Assembly: GCA_002914805.1 (NCBI GenBank)
Contig: JXTB01000126.1
Coordinates: 62,001 to 126,000, forward strand
Source: Parasponia andersonii
Lineage: Eukaryota > Streptophyta > Magnoliopsida > Rosales > Cannabaceae
Length of the DNA: 64,000 nt
Direction of reading: 5' to 3'
Shown one piece after another: positions 12,278 through 24,639 of this stretch; the first letter of the stretch is position 1; every line of letters begins with the position of its first letter. The notes beneath the pieces were generated by a model. It was not told where the DNA came from. It did not search any database and saw only the letters and a list, made by a program, of their open reading frames with translations. The position numbers and the translations under genes were made by a program.

Positions 12278-13186
12278 CCTATGTTTGGTGATCAGTATAG
12301 AAATTGAGATCGGACGGTCGAGATTTGTCTCGTTTTACATGCCACCGGTCCGGTGTAGGCCCGGACCTGAATTGGACAAGTTATATGTCTAATCTAGCTA
12401 TTTTGGGTGCTAGGAATTCAGCGAAGAGGTCCGTTTATGGAATTGAAACTCCGGTGAGAAGTTGGTTTTTCGCAAGAGGACGATCGAGGGCTTGGAATTG
12501 ATTCCTGACCCTCCGGGCGTTCATCAACGACACCTTGAGGATTCGATAGTGTGGTATTGCTATTTGAGTGAGGTAGGGACTCAATTACCTCTATTTTATA
12601 TCGTTTTTTAATAAAACTTATTTTCTACAACATATGAGAACAAATATGATTTTTGGTTTCTCGAATATTTATGATGAGAATTGGTTGTATGAGATATATA
12701 CTGTATTACTCTGGGAATTTTCTGAGTGCAGGTTATTTTGGGTATATTAAAAATAGGGCCGTTATACTGCCCATTTTTCTATAAAAACTTAGTATGCTGA
12801 TTTTACTGAAAAACTATAGCATGATTATTTTCACACTTCAGTTCTATATTGTACGTGTCATAGGATCATACATAAGCACTGTGTTAGCATCGTGGGTTAC
12901 AGTGTGGCGCTGCGTGCCCCACCGTCGGTGAAAGTCCGTAAACTCGCGCGGGGTTTTGTTACTTCTGATTACCTCCCCATTTGGCAGGTATAGGCAATTT
13001 GGTTGTCCCCTCCGGATATGGGCTTAGGTATCAGGCAGGCTGTTAGGCATACTTAGTGCCATCATCCTAAGTTTCCACAGATGAGAGGATGAGAGCTCAT
13101 AGGTATGGGTTGATTTGTGTCATGTGCATATGAATTGAATGGTTTTGATTACACTGCTTTTATATATATATGGATTTCTGGCTTGA

Positions 13187-13221
<35 letters not shown>

Positions 13222-13768
13222 TTTAGACTAAACTAACCATGTAGGAATTTCTCCATCACTAAAATGTTTTCGATCGAGGTAATTATTTTTCCTACTGGGC
13301 ATTTTATACTCACTCCCCTACCTTCTTCCTCAGGTGGTGTCCAGTGTGATCTTAGTGATCAAGAGGAGTAAAAGGTCATCTGGATTGCAGTTCATCTCTT
13401 GGTAATGCTAGGAGTTTGTTGTCGTAGTCTTTGGACTATTTGGGTCTTGTATTAGCATTGAACCAAGATTACTGCTTTCTATTTTGTCTGCGAACTTATA
13501 TATGTCATTCTGGTATTTGACTTTGTTGTGGATGATAGTGATGCTTGGGCTTTCATGTGACTTCGTGATTTTTAATTATTATTCAGTCTATGTTTAATGG
13601 TGTATACGAACTGTGGGAGTGGTTCACGTGATAGAATTCTGATTATTTTATTTAAATGGACCGTTTTTTATAAAAACTAGAACTTTTGACACTTTTCAAA
13701 TAAATTAGAAATTTCGCATCTTTGTGAAATTCCCCTTCTGCCACTGGCCCGGATTTTGGGTCGTAACA
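11569..13768 (+). mobile_element. Probable solo LTR, 2.2 kb
   Basis: The segment begins TGTAAAAATCCGG and ends GGATTTTGGGTCGTAACA, an end I associate with long plant gypsy-type LTRs. The flanking 5-mers are CTTTT and CTTTA (four of five match). Inside are a CT-rich, unusually GC-rich leader-like stretch (11770-12090) running into a possible splice donor (ATCAAG then GTATAT near 12090), (TA)n tracts at 12234-12274 and 13184-13214, and an acceptor-like TTCCTCAG near 13326-13333. The GC-rich part gives accidental open frames (11887-12234 among others) that I do not regard as genes. No polyprotein lies on either side. Confidence 0.45.
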
Positions 13769-16265
13769 CTTTACCTATGAAAACTAAAAAGAATTATAAA
13801 AATATGGAGGTTAGTTTTTTTTTTCCAATTATCATACGGTATTTATTAGAAATATATCACTTTTTAAAATATGTTAGAAAAATACCATTTTTAAAATGGT
13901 TACTAGTTACTAATTATCAATTATAAATACCTTTGAGTAGTAGTTATCAGGCATTAATACTTGAAAATTGATTGCATTTTTCTTAATATTTAAAAAAAAA
14001 AACATTTTCATAATAAACACGTACCAGATCTACAAAAAACAAAGACCATCGTATTTTTCAAGTTTTTTTTCCAAAATTGTCATACAATGCTTAATTTTCG
14101 CTTTATTAAAAGCAAATGTAAAAAGAGAAAATAGACATTATACGATATTTTTTGAAAAAAAGAATTGAAAAATATGGTGGTTAGAGTTTGCTTAAGATGC
14201 AGTATGGTTTTTATTAGAAAAATACCATTTTTTAAAAACATATTTAGAAAATTGTTATTTTTTAAAATAGTAATTAGTAACCGGTAATCAGTTTATATAA
14301 ATTGGTCACCAGTAACTATTTTTAAATTTTTATTTTTCTAAACTTTTTTTAAAACGTGATATTTTTGTAATAAAAACTGTACGAAAATTTGAAAAAAGCC
14401 TGACTTTCATATTTTTGTAATTTTTTATAGGTAAAAGTCTTAGAAACCCAATGTAAAAAAAAAAAAGGGGGGGTCATTTCGTTAAAAGCCCAAAAAGTGG
14501 ACTTCTTACAAAATCTGAAACCCAAAGTCCAGGAAATTAACAGGTCCCAAATGGGCTGAATCTTTTGGAAAAAAAAAAAAAAGAAAGAAATTTAGGTGAA
14601 TGATTAATATTTTAAATTTGATTAAGTAGATATCTACTTTTAAAATTTTATAGCTAAATGTTTAGGTATATATATATTTATACTTAGTAGATATGTTTAT
14701 CTACTAATTTTTAGTTATTATATAGAAATATATTGGGTATATAATTTTTGTATTTAGTATATAAAATTTTACACTTGGTATATAAACATATATACATGAT
14801 ATTTTGCTATAACATTTGATAAAAAGATATTTACTTAAATTGGACCTAAATTTCGGTCATATTTCTATAAAGCCCTTTGAAAGATTCCAAATCTATTTAG
14901 AAAATTACCATATTTTTAAAGTCTAGTCAGATTACCATTTTTCAAAATTGTTCACAAAATATTTTTTAAAAAAATTATATTTTTCAAAACTACTTGAGAT
15001 AAACAATCAAATTACTTGGGAAATTAATCAAGTTACCTAATGTAACTAATCTAGTTACCTTAGGTAACTTGACCAGTTACCTCAAATACCTCATTAATTG
15101 ATAAAAGTAGTATTTTTCTAAATAAATTCTGAATTTTTCAAGTGATTTTAAAATCTGAAATTTTTCATTTTTTAAAAAATTTTTACCACATAAAATCAAG
15201 TTTTCCATGACCCTATCTTACTGATTGTCTTGATTCTTTTGAAGTGAAGCCCACAACTCAGGGCCAAGTTTGGACTGGCCTGTTAGGACTTAGGATACGC
15301 ATCCGGCCGGCACATGTACATAGCAGCCAAGTTTACAGGTTTTGTAGTAATTGGTTGACGAAGCAAAACTTTGTAAAGTATGGTTTAAGGGTGTGGAATC
15401 TGGATGATGACTATTATTGTTTTAAGTCCAATTTGTGATTATATAAAGACTTCAGTCATTTTAATGAAAGTTTCGTTTAATCTTTCTCTTTTTCAGAAAA
15501 AATGTAAACCCTTATGTTTTGGTTGTGCTTTTTCTATTAATAATTATTATATAAAAAAGAAAGTCTATTCCAAAGTGCATCAAATCAATAATGTGCTTTG
15601 TCTCTTGTTTTTGTTCCCTACTAAACAGTCGAATAGGAGGTACTCAATCAAATTTTTGGACATTGATGAAGTGTTGAATATTAGAACCAGTACTCCTCAA
15701 TCAAACTCTTTTGATATTGATGGAGCATTGACGATATTTATTTCCTCTATAGAGAAAAGGAGTAAAATGAAAATTCATGCAAAATAGATGTATGTCTAAA
15801 ATAGCTAGCAACCTATTACCTATAGCAATATCTATTAGTCTTATTCCTTCGTCTCAATTTTTGCCATATGAAAAAGCTCATGATGTAATTTACACTATTC
15901 TATTGGACCCCTTTCATGAAATAGGAGTAGACACTACCAAATAGTGATTATGTTCACGAGCTTGCATGCACTATTTAGTACAATGCTACCTAGAGACCAA
16001 GGACCACCCTATAAATTTATAGCTGCAAATTAAAGTTAGTCACAAAAATATTTCACATTTCGGCTGCTTATTATATATAACGATCTCTTGTGAACGTACG
16101 ATGAGATGAGCATGACCATATATAAAAGATAATTCTAACTCTGGAGAACCGATACCAATTAGAGGCAACAATTTTTCTATTGTTAAATACTATGAACATT
16201 AATCATGTTTCATCAATGTATATCTACTTAATTTTTTTCTTCTGTGGTCATCATTATCTAAGTAG
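13769..16265. other. AT-rich intergenic DNA, no gene seen
   Basis: Repeated motifs of the form TTAGAAAAATACCATTTTT occur near 13870-13900, 14210-14260 and 14890-14950, suggesting old repeat debris. A run of A then G lies at 14455-14472. The 127-codon open stretch at 15404-15787 has a composition like its surroundings and no recognisable domain, so I leave it uncalled. Confidence 0.5.
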
Positions 16266-16490
16266 TTGGACCTGATCAAAAACCACATAGTGATGGAGGA
16301 AAACCAAAGGAGGGAATGGATGGAATTAATTGTAAACATTGCAATCATTGTTGGAACCATCATCAATTGTTGTCAAAGTTTTCGCGTATTTCTCATCATA
16401 TCTATTTCTTTTCTTTTATTATGTACTGCTATTATTAGTACTTATTGGGATTGGCTATATAATGAGATGAAATCATCGCAATATATATAG
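16266..16490 (+). CDS. Doubtful small membrane protein ORF
   Basis: A 74-codon open frame. The N-terminal third is charged (MEENQRREWMELI), followed by two adjacent hydrophobic segments (about residues 22-34 and 42-60) rich in Ile, Leu and Val, and a short polar end. I do not recognise a family. No clear promoter, intron or conserved neighbour supports it, and AT-rich DNA readily yields such Ile/Leu-rich frames. It could be the end exon of a decayed membrane-protein gene or chance. Transcript evidence would decide. Confidence 0.15.
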   Translation: MDLIKNHIVMEENQRREWMELIVNIAIIVGTIINCCQSFRVFLIISISFLLLCTAIISTYWDWLYNEMKSSQYI

Positions 16491-16680
16491 TGCTTGGCAG
16501 CTGATATATAGCTAGGAATTTATCTACTCAAGTATTCACTTTACTAGCCATTAGTACTATTATTTCGAGGAAAAAGCATATTATTATTTTTGGGAAAGCG
16601 TTTGAATCAATCTCCTTGCTTTCTTCCTTCCAATAATTTTCATATTTCATTCTCCATTGTCCTTTATATATATATATATG

Positions 16681-16912
16681 GGCACCAATCCAATAGGTTT
16701 TTTTTTTTTTACCGTATTAATTTGGTCAATAAAAATTTAGCATACACATTTTTTTATTGTAAAAAATAAAAGAGAGAAATAACATTAATGATACATGTCT
16801 TTTTATGTACTTCATTATAGATATTAGATTACCATTAGATAGTGATCGAACGACTAAAGAAAATATACATACCCATAGATAAAGAAAAAAAATACCTATT
16901 AGATTGGCAACC
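16681..16912 (-). mobile_element. MITE family A, copy 1
   Basis: The terminal inverted repeats are GGCACCAATCCAATAGGT at the left and ATTAGATTGGCAACC at the right, about 232 bp in all. It sits between (TA)n tracts (before 16679 and after 16913). The interior shares a TTTTTTATTGTAAAAAATAAAA stretch (in parts) and an ATTAGATAGTGATCGAACG motif with the copies near 28.3, 28.6 and 34.2 kb. It is non-coding. Confidence 0.75.
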
Positions 16913-17374
16913 TATATATATATATACTCCATTTCCACCTTAGTATCTACTTATATTACTCACAATTATTTTTATGATTTCTTTAATTTACTATTAAAAT
17001 ATAAGTCCAATTAATTACTTCCCTGGAAGGTTTTGGAGACTTTGGTACACATATACTTAATTTATACGTAAATGTATTGATATATTATATTATTATTCAT
17101 TCCATTACCAAAAAATATTATTATTCATTCGTTGAATGCTTTCATGATTTCTTAGAGTACATAAATGTGGAAGCCATTTCCGAAGAGTTCTAGTGTCGTG
17201 TGAAGCATGTGGAGGGCTAAATGAAATTCGAGTACTCTTTCAATGTCATATATTATTTGGATTCAATATTTGGAATGCTCCTTTAATAATTTGAAGAGGG
17301 AATTTTGTATATCACCGCTAAAAAAGGCCTTAATCATGGGGTTTGCATGGACACATCGTAGTAAAGACATGAAT
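16913..17374. other. Intergenic DNA between the MITE and the CACTA-like remnant
   Basis: AT-rich sequence with no gene. A line around 17165-17330 has slightly higher complexity and could be coding debris, but I could not assign it. Confidence 0.4.
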
Positions 17375-20300
17375 AACTAAAGCGCTTTATAGGCACTGTG
17401 AAAGTTCAGTTTTCACGGCGCCTTATAATTATCGTGAAAAATCTTTTATGGTATGTATAAAGTACCATGATAAAGGTTCTCTACAAATCCTAAAGAGCAT
17501 TTTGCTCTCTCTTTCTCAGTTGATATTCTCTCCAAGCTCAGTCGCGCTTCCATGCTCCAATACACCATATTTTCTTGCCAAAGAAGTATTTACAACCTTT
17601 CAAATTTATTTTTGTCACTAAATTAAGATACTTATTATTTTATCTACGATTTTAACTTATTAATTTGTAAAAATTTCATATTTTAGGTTATGTATTGATT
17701 TAGACTCTTAACCTTCCATACACTATTCTTTTTTGGGGAAAAAAGTAATCTAACTCATTTTTGTCACTTAAATTAGTTTACCCATTATTTTAACTATAGT
17801 TTTGACTTATTAATTTGTATAAATTTCATGTTTTAGACTATGTTTAAGTGTGTGTTTATTTAGATCCTGAAATTGTCAAATTGAAATTTTTTTGGCTATG
17901 CATTGATAATCTCTACTCTTGTAAGTGCTACTTTGGTTATTTATTTACTGAAAATTTCATTTTTGGCTATGTTTTTCTATTTTAGTGTGAATTAATCTGA
18001 ATTTATATTATTATATTTTTTCATCTTATAGAATATAGATGTTAATATATCCATTTTTAAAAAATATTTTAGGTGAAGTGTGAAGTTCATTTAGTTACAA
18101 AATTTTAGTATTGAAGGTATGTTGTCTCAATTTTTACTAATTTTATGTTTATGGTAGTTAGAGAGTAATTGAGATCTAGTTTGTAATTATTTTTAATTTT
18201 TAATTTTTTTTATATACATACTTAATGTAGGTTTTAATTTAATTTGCTATTAGTTAAAAATCATATTTTGTATTTATTTCAAGTTTTTGAATTTTTAATT
18301 TTTAAGTGATGTGAATTTTAGATATTGAATTATTTTTATCTTTTTTTTATATATAGGTTTTAGTAGAAGTTCGGAGTACAAAGATTACTTATATATTAAC
18401 AATTTGAGGATGTTGCCTTAATTTTTTGTTCGCCTAGATTATGTCACCATTTTCAATGGTTTTATATTTTTTATTTGGGAAAGTCTAATTTAAAGGAGAT
18501 ATATTATGAGAAATCGTATGTTGTGGTGACATAATGATAATGTTATAATTGTGTATGAATCTTTAAGTTCATTATTTGTGTTAATATATATTTATATGAT
18601 TGGCTACTTGTTTGAAATAAAGGAGGCTATGTCAAAAAAAAAAAGAGTATAATCTAATTTGTTATGTTAGTTATTCAATATAAGGTATTCTTTACAAACA
18701 AAAATTTGTTTAAGTTTTTTTACCCCAAAATGTGCTTAGATTGGATAAAGAATAAATATTGGAGAATAAATTATATATAGATAATCTTTATCATCAATTT
18801 TATAAGTGTAGAATATTAGTTGTTACTTGGTTTTTAGAACCTCTACGCTAAGTTCTCTGAATACTTTGATGGGATCTAATCCAGAACTACAAATCCCAAG
18901 AGCATTTTTGTCGCATTGGAAAACTGAATATTCCCTAAATCTATACTTTAAAAATATTCTTTCTCAAAAAAAAAAAAAAGAAGAAAAAATTGAAATATTT
19001 TATTGAAGTTAAAATTATTCTTTCTTCACTGATGATGCTAAGTGGCCACAGTGCCTCACAAATTTCATATAGGAGAATTTCAATAAGCGTGCTCGAGATT
19101 TCGATATCACCCAAAGGGTATTTTGTTGTTTTGGGCAAATAGAGAACCCCGTCGGCTCTCATTCTCGTCTATAGTCTATAGATTATATATGCTATACACC
19201 CTTCTATTAATCAATATCTTTTTTCTTATTCTTACTATTTTTTTTTATAACTAGAGACTTCATTAAAAAACCAACAATCCAAAGAAAACGAAAAGAGAGT
19301 TTGCAATCACTAGTCGTCTCCTGGCATACACTAAAAGGAACATCAATAATTCTTACAATACCAAAAGCATGAGACATAGGCCCAAGCAACTAGATTATGG
19401 GCAAAGAAATTACAAATTCTCGGTACAAAAGTAATATAAATAGAAGAAATTTCAGTTGTTAAGCTCCTTATCTCATCAAGGGTATGTTTTACCGTCCAAT
19501 CATTCGTACCTCTGTCGTTCCACATATTGACCAACTGCAGGCAATCCGATTCAATAACCACCTTAGGCCAGTGTTGTTATCGTGCTAGATGGATTCCAAG
19601 TAACATTGCGGCTACCTCTGCAACCAGAGGGTCGGTGAGCTAGACAACGGAAGTGCAAGCATCAAGGACTGTACCCCGGTCATCCCGAGCCAACGTTGCA
19701 GCAATAGCCACAACATTTCTTAATAGCCGCGTCAACATTGATTTTGATCCAGGGAGAAGGAGGAGGCAGCCAGCACGTAGGATGGACACTAAGTTGATCG
19801 TGGTCGTGGTCACTTGACAACACCCGCCTATAGTTATGTAATTACACGAAAAGAGAGTAGACTATAATCACAACACCCCTACCTTCCATTATCATGAGAG
19901 ATCAGATTGTGTTCCATCCACATTGCTTCCACACACAGTGAGGCAAATAGCAGAAATTCATTATAGGTTGGGTCATGGTTAGGTACCACTTTTCTAGTAA
20001 AAATCTTCAAGCACCAATCTTTAACATCCATAAAGCGAAATTGTTCAGTCATATTTCCCCATGACGAAGCGAACCAAATTTGCCTAGCAAACTCACATTC
20101 CTAGAAAACATTAAACATTATTTCTGGTTCCGACTGGCAAAAAGGACAGTTGTTGTCTTGAAGATCCAACACTTTGTTAAGTCTCTATCTTGTTGGTAAG
20201 ATATCATGGCAAATGCACCACCACAACATTTTATGCTACATATGTAACTCAGATGTCCAAAGAGCTTTTCACAGGTGAGGCTCTAGGCTGGCTTATTCGT

Positions 20301-21168
20301 CAGAGGAGATAAGAGCTTGGTATAGGCTCTTCACCGAGAAGGATCTCGTTTGTTGGAAGTTGTACTCTCCTCTTAAAGATTTCTCCTCTTAAAGATTATG
20401 CATGATTTCTAGAACTTCTAGGCTTAGATCTCTGTGAAGAAATTAGTTTAACAATGATCGAGTAAGTTCATTACTAGTTATTTTATTATAATTAAGTTTT
20501 TTAAGATATTTTAATTATGGTTGCTAATCTTTTATTTTTGTATTCATTTTTAATTCAAAGTGCATTCGTAGTTTGAATTTGTAGGGTATTTGAATTTGTA
20601 GTTTAATGGACAATTTTTTTATACAAAGGGTGATATCAATAGACTTTTTAAAAAGTGAGTCGAAAAACTAATACAATTTTTCATTTTAGGTTCCTAGACT
20701 TCGTTCATTTAGACTATGTAGTTTTTTATGATCATATTAGTTTGGCTTAGAAAACTAATGTATATATTTAGTTTATAGACTGTATAGATATGATCATGAT
20801 CAAGTTATTATATTAAGTAATTCAACTATTTTGATTTACTCATTAGCTACTTATTTTTATATTATGGATTATATTACATTGTTAAATTTGTAATTTTTAT
20901 TTAATATTAGTGTGTAAATTTATATTTATACTCCGTTTTATTTGAAATATTTGGTATATATAATGGATTTGGATTTTAATTATAAAATTTCAGGGAATAT
21001 AAACAAATATATTAAAAATACTCCCTGGAAATATGTATTACGACGCCTTATAAGTGCCTTGGTAACTAGGACCTATTACAGTACCCGGAACTAATACGCT
21101 TTTAGGGGCACCGTAAAAAGCCTTTCAAGATACTATATAAATACCTTAAAAACCTTTTTGTTGTAGTG
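17375..21168 (-). mobile_element. CACTA-like DNA transposon remnant, non-autonomous
   Basis: The right end reads TTTTTGTTGTAGTG, whose reverse complement CACTACAACAAAAA is the typical CACTA terminus. Next to it are subterminal motifs such as CGCCTTATAAG and GGGGCACCGTAAAAAGCC. Related motifs (GCGCTTTATAGGCAC, CGGCGCCTTATAA) recur at 17380-17450 in the opposite sense, marking the other end, but no matching CACTA terminus is visible there. No transposase was recognised. The interior is AT-rich and holds an L1-type LINE end (19238-20370). Confidence 0.5.
19238..20370 (-). pseudogene. LINE (L1-type) 3' end: zf-RVT and RNase H
   Basis: On the minus strand the zinc-binding region reads HDILPTR near 20190, then NNCPFCQSEPEIM (20110-20150) and CEFARQIWFASSWG (about 20050-20100). 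It is followed at 19343-19561 by an RNase H-like segment with MVIESDCLQLVNMWNDRG and FVPRICNFFAHNLVAWA. It ends in an A tail (T run at 19238-19246 on the plus strand), the expected LINE 3' terminus. Stops interrupt the frame upstream, so it is a 5'-truncated dead copy. It lies inside the CACTA-like remnant, so it either inserted there or was captured. Confidence 0.75.
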
Positions 21169-21589
21169 TATGTATTATTAATTTGTTATACTTGAAAGAT
21201 GAACAGATGAGAAAAATTATTGGTACTTGGCTAGAATGAACTGGTGAATCATTTAATTCTTAGAATCAACTTTAAATGGGAGATTTTACATATACATATA
21301 GCTTTCCCATTGATTTTTAAGTCTGATTTCATTGACAATAATTATCCTGATAAAGTAATGTTAAAGTATAACTAATTCATGTGATAATAATTTTTTTATT
21401 ATATTATTAATTGTTAAGCAATAACGTGATCCTCTCTTAAAAAAGTACAATAGTCATTGTTTGGGATCGAACCTTGTACTCTGATTAATTAATAGGTTAT
21501 GTGATTAATTAAAATAAAGTAGAGAATAACTAGAATTCTAGTTAGGTTACAAAGAGTGTACAGATGTAAGAATTATTATAATATTGTCT

Positions 21590-21765
21590 ATGCGTCGAAG
21601 TCCTGATAGACGGTTGATATAGAAAACGATACTTCTCACAACGCTTTTGCCACATTAGCGGTTGATACTATGTATTGAAGTTTCGATAGGCGGTTGCAAT
21701 AAAAAACAACACTTCCCATGGTGTCCTTGTACATAAGTGGTTGTAGAGATAACTAGCTTACGGAT
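21590..21765. repeat. Degenerate direct repeat, two copies of about 80 bp
   Basis: CGAAGTCCTGATAGACGGTT...ACTTCTCACAACG is followed by a diverged second version, TGAAGTTTCGATAGGCGGTT...ACTTCCCATGGTG. Spacing and order of the shared words agree. Function unknown. Confidence 0.6.
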
Positions 21766-23218
21766 CAACAATAATATAATGATGTGGTAATAATAAAAGA
21801 ATCTAATTGACAGAGATGAATAAACCGATCATAATGTCAACTAGAGATTAGATACGCAAAATAAAGAGGTTAGAGATAATAATAATAATAATAATAACAA
21901 TAATAGTAACAGAAATAAGTGAGGGATAATAAGAGAATACAAAATCTCGAACTTGTGCCATAGGTCAAGCACGGAGTTCAAAGATAATAGTTTAAGGCCC
22001 ACAATTCACTAAAGTGCAAGAGTTAGAGATTGCATACAAAGAAGCTTGTCGCACAAGTTAGTAGAAAAAATAACGTAAAAATAATAAGATAATAGAAAAT
22101 GGTATTAAAATAATTTATCAGTAAGAAAGTGATATAAAACTAATTATTAGGCCTAGGACATGTGAATAAACTAATGTGAGCTCAGGAAATAGATATGTGA
22201 AAATATCTAATCCTATATAAATAATTAGAAAAATATTAACACTAAAAAGACTTATTAATCAAGATTTGCACATGCATAGACATGCAAATATGGGTACATA
22301 TATATACATGTATTTATGTAAAATTAGGATAAAAAGATGCATAAATACAAGTAGAGAAGGAGATGAGGAATTAGCTATGGGTAAGTTATGGACCAAGGTG
22401 ATGATAGAGGTGTGCCTAGTATAGCCAAAGAAAATGGAGAGACAGTAATGATGATAATATTAGGAGATTTGGGCCTGAGTAGAAGATGGTATTGTTGATG
22501 ATGCTTAGGCCAAGTCTTGGACCAAAGGACAAAGGATAATGGTGATGTTTAGTAGTAATATGAACACAAGTAATCAAGGCTATGGATTGATGTGTGGAGA
22601 CATAACCACGGTGGGAATTAGGAAGACAACAAGATGATGGTGGCTTTGATATATGCACAAAAGAGAAAGAAGGAGATTTAGAGAGAGAGAGCCGGTTGAA
22701 AACAAATAAAAGAGGTAGTATTATAGGTAATGTATACTCATTAGGTTACAAATGAAAGCATTACCTCTTTATTTATAGGCCAAGAATGTCTTATACAACA
22801 AGGAAACTTCAACTATAAGGGATTCAGGAATCAAGTACCTATTAGCTAGCTTTTCTTAATGGAAGAGAATTAGGTGTCAATCCCTTGTTAGCTTAAGCTA
22901 ACTTAATGTATAAGAACTTAGGCAATAAGTACTTGTATCTAAAAGATCTTGGTGATCAAGTTGGAGGCTTCAAGAGTCTTTTAGGGTCATCTAGTAGACT
23001 TGGATAGCTTGTGCACAAGCTACACGTAACTTGCATGAAGGACTAAGCGGCATATAGTTGGCTTCGGCTAGAGGATTCTCCAAAACGATAAGTAGTTCGG
23101 TTCCAAATGATATGTAGTTTGTCTTCAACGACTTGTAATTTTAGTATAAAGGAGCTTAAATGACATGTAGTTTTAGTTATACTACATGTTATTTTCTTGA
23201 GTTTATGTTGTTTTGTCC

Positions 23219-23244
23219 AGTGGAACCCCACATGGGGTTCCACT
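23219..23244. repeat. 26-bp palindrome
   Basis: Arms AGTGGAACCCCA and TGGGGTTCCACT are perfect reverse complements with a 2-base CA spacer. It could be a hairpin or a symmetrical protein site. No gene is adjacent. Confidence 0.95.
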
Positions 23245-23390
23245 AAGCTTACTTAAGCCTTGCTCACCTTATGTTCAATTACTACTAATTCTTATTTTAG
23301 GATAAATCTCAAAAATTGGGAAAATCCCAAAACAGTCATTATATATAGCTAGGTCAATTGACAGATAAAATTCTCCGATATAACTTAAAA

Positions 23391-23391
23391 N
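23391..23391. other. Ambiguous base (n) within a poly-A run
   Basis: A single n interrupts the A run at 23387-23417, directly before the first copy of the 1.22 kb duplicated block. This marks uncertain assembly here. Confidence 0.95.
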
Positions 23392-23881
23392 AAAAAAAAA
23401 AAAAAAAAAAAAAAAAAGGTTTCCCAAAGTCCACAAATTCTTTATCCTACAGACTAGTGGACAAGGGTTCACGAGTCCTAATTTGACCCCTTGAAATCAG
23501 AGGCCAAATATTCCTCTTTTTCAGCGGCTTGTAGAGGGGAAAATAGCCGGTTAATAAGTAAATCATGATTAAATTAACTTTAATGTCTCCTTTTTTTTGC
23601 TTTGTAAATTCACCAAAATGAAAATAATTACAAAGTAATTAAAAAAATTCTTTATTCATTATTTATTGAGCAATGTTTTGTAAAGAAGCATCTAACAAGA
23701 TTGCATAATTAGACTCATCCAACAAGTTTGTACAATTAAACCGTTCATATGGTCTTTGGTAGAGTCTACTGAGATCGATCCTAATACCACGTACACGTTT
23801 GACGCATTTATTGTTATTTGGTAACAAAGCTATTAAATATTAATTTGGAAAAGAGTGCTAGCCGTGCCGTCATATATTATC

Positions 23882-24363
23882 CGGATAATTACATTTTTTA
23901 TATTTATATTTTGACTGTTTATTTATTTATATTTTACGTTTTAGTTATTATTATAATTGATCTTTAAATTTAAAATTTGTAATAAATTTATATTTTAATT
24001 TGAGTCAAATATTAATTTTGACTAATATATTACCAAAATATCCTTTAAATATATATGTTTGAAAAGAAGTCCAAATTTTAAAATTATCTAAATTGATAAA
24101 TATATTTATAAATAATATTTAATATGGATAATTTCACTTTTTAAAATTATTTTTAAATATTTTTTCTTTTAACTATTATTTTTATTTTGTTTTAAATTTA
24201 AATTAAGTTTTGGTTTAGTAGATTTAATGGTTAAAATTAGTGTTTAATTTAGAGAATATATAAATTTATTACAAATTTTAAATTTAAAAGTTAATATTGA
24301 TAACAATACATAAGATAAACAAACAAATAGGCAAACTCAATATATAAAAATATAATTAACCCT
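23882..24363. mobile_element. Fold-back MITE with long terminal inverted repeats, copy 1
   Basis: The first ~125 bp (from CGGATAATTACATTTTTTAT to TTGTAATAAATTTATA near 23990) match the reverse complement of the last ~125 bp (from TATAAATTTATTACAA near 24260 to TATAATTAACCCTA). The shared core includes CTTTAAATTTAAAATTTGTA. There is no coding capacity. It is a class II non-autonomous element whose superfamily is not clear. Confidence 0.7.
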
Positions 24364-24535
24364 ATTCAATATTACACTAAAATATAAATATTAATTGATA
24401 AGACGAGGGAATAAATCAATAAAATTGGAATATTAAAAGAAAATAATAATAAAATAAAATAAGAGGGTAATAAAATAAAAGGAGCCTAAAACATGAGTTG
24501 GGGGCGAATACGGAGAGTGAGAAGTAGAATAACAG

Positions 24536-24612
24536 GACCACGAGCTTTCAGCTGGTGTGACAAAGTAGGACATAGAGGAGCTTAAGGTGGCGGGTTCGAA
24601 CCACTGGTCTAA
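24536..24612 (+). repeat. tRNA-like (SINE-like) segment, copy 1
   Basis: An A-box-like GAGCTTTCAGCTGGT at 24542 is followed 49 bases later by a perfect B-box-like GGTTCGAACC (24592-24601), which is close to tRNA spacing. A short tail runs into (TA)n. No good cloverleaf closes, so it is better read as a tRNA-derived SINE head or a dead tRNA than as a working tRNA gene. Confidence 0.4.
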
Positions 24613-24639
24613 CTCCTAACCGACGAATTATTTAAAAAT

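Larger units (their letters stand above)
21169..23386. other. AT-rich intergenic DNA, possible LTR-like stretch
   Basis: No gene was seen. Around 22700-22790 the minus strand has a promoter-like GGCCTATAAATAAAGAGG followed by a pyrimidine-poor leader, which resembles the promoter part of an LTR, but I could not define the ends. An (AAT)n run lies at 21876-21895. Confidence 0.4.

Noticed and set aside
15404-15787. 127-codon frame on the plus strand
   Set aside because: No domain, no splice context, low-complexity AT-rich composition like the surroundings.
21455-21490. B-box-like GGTTCGATCCC on the minus strand near 21475
   Set aside because: No A box at the right distance, so neither a tRNA nor a SINE is supported.
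24536-24612. Functional tRNA gene
   Set aside because: A and B boxes are present but I cannot pair an acceptor stem or a clean anticodon arm, so it is listed only as tRNA-like.
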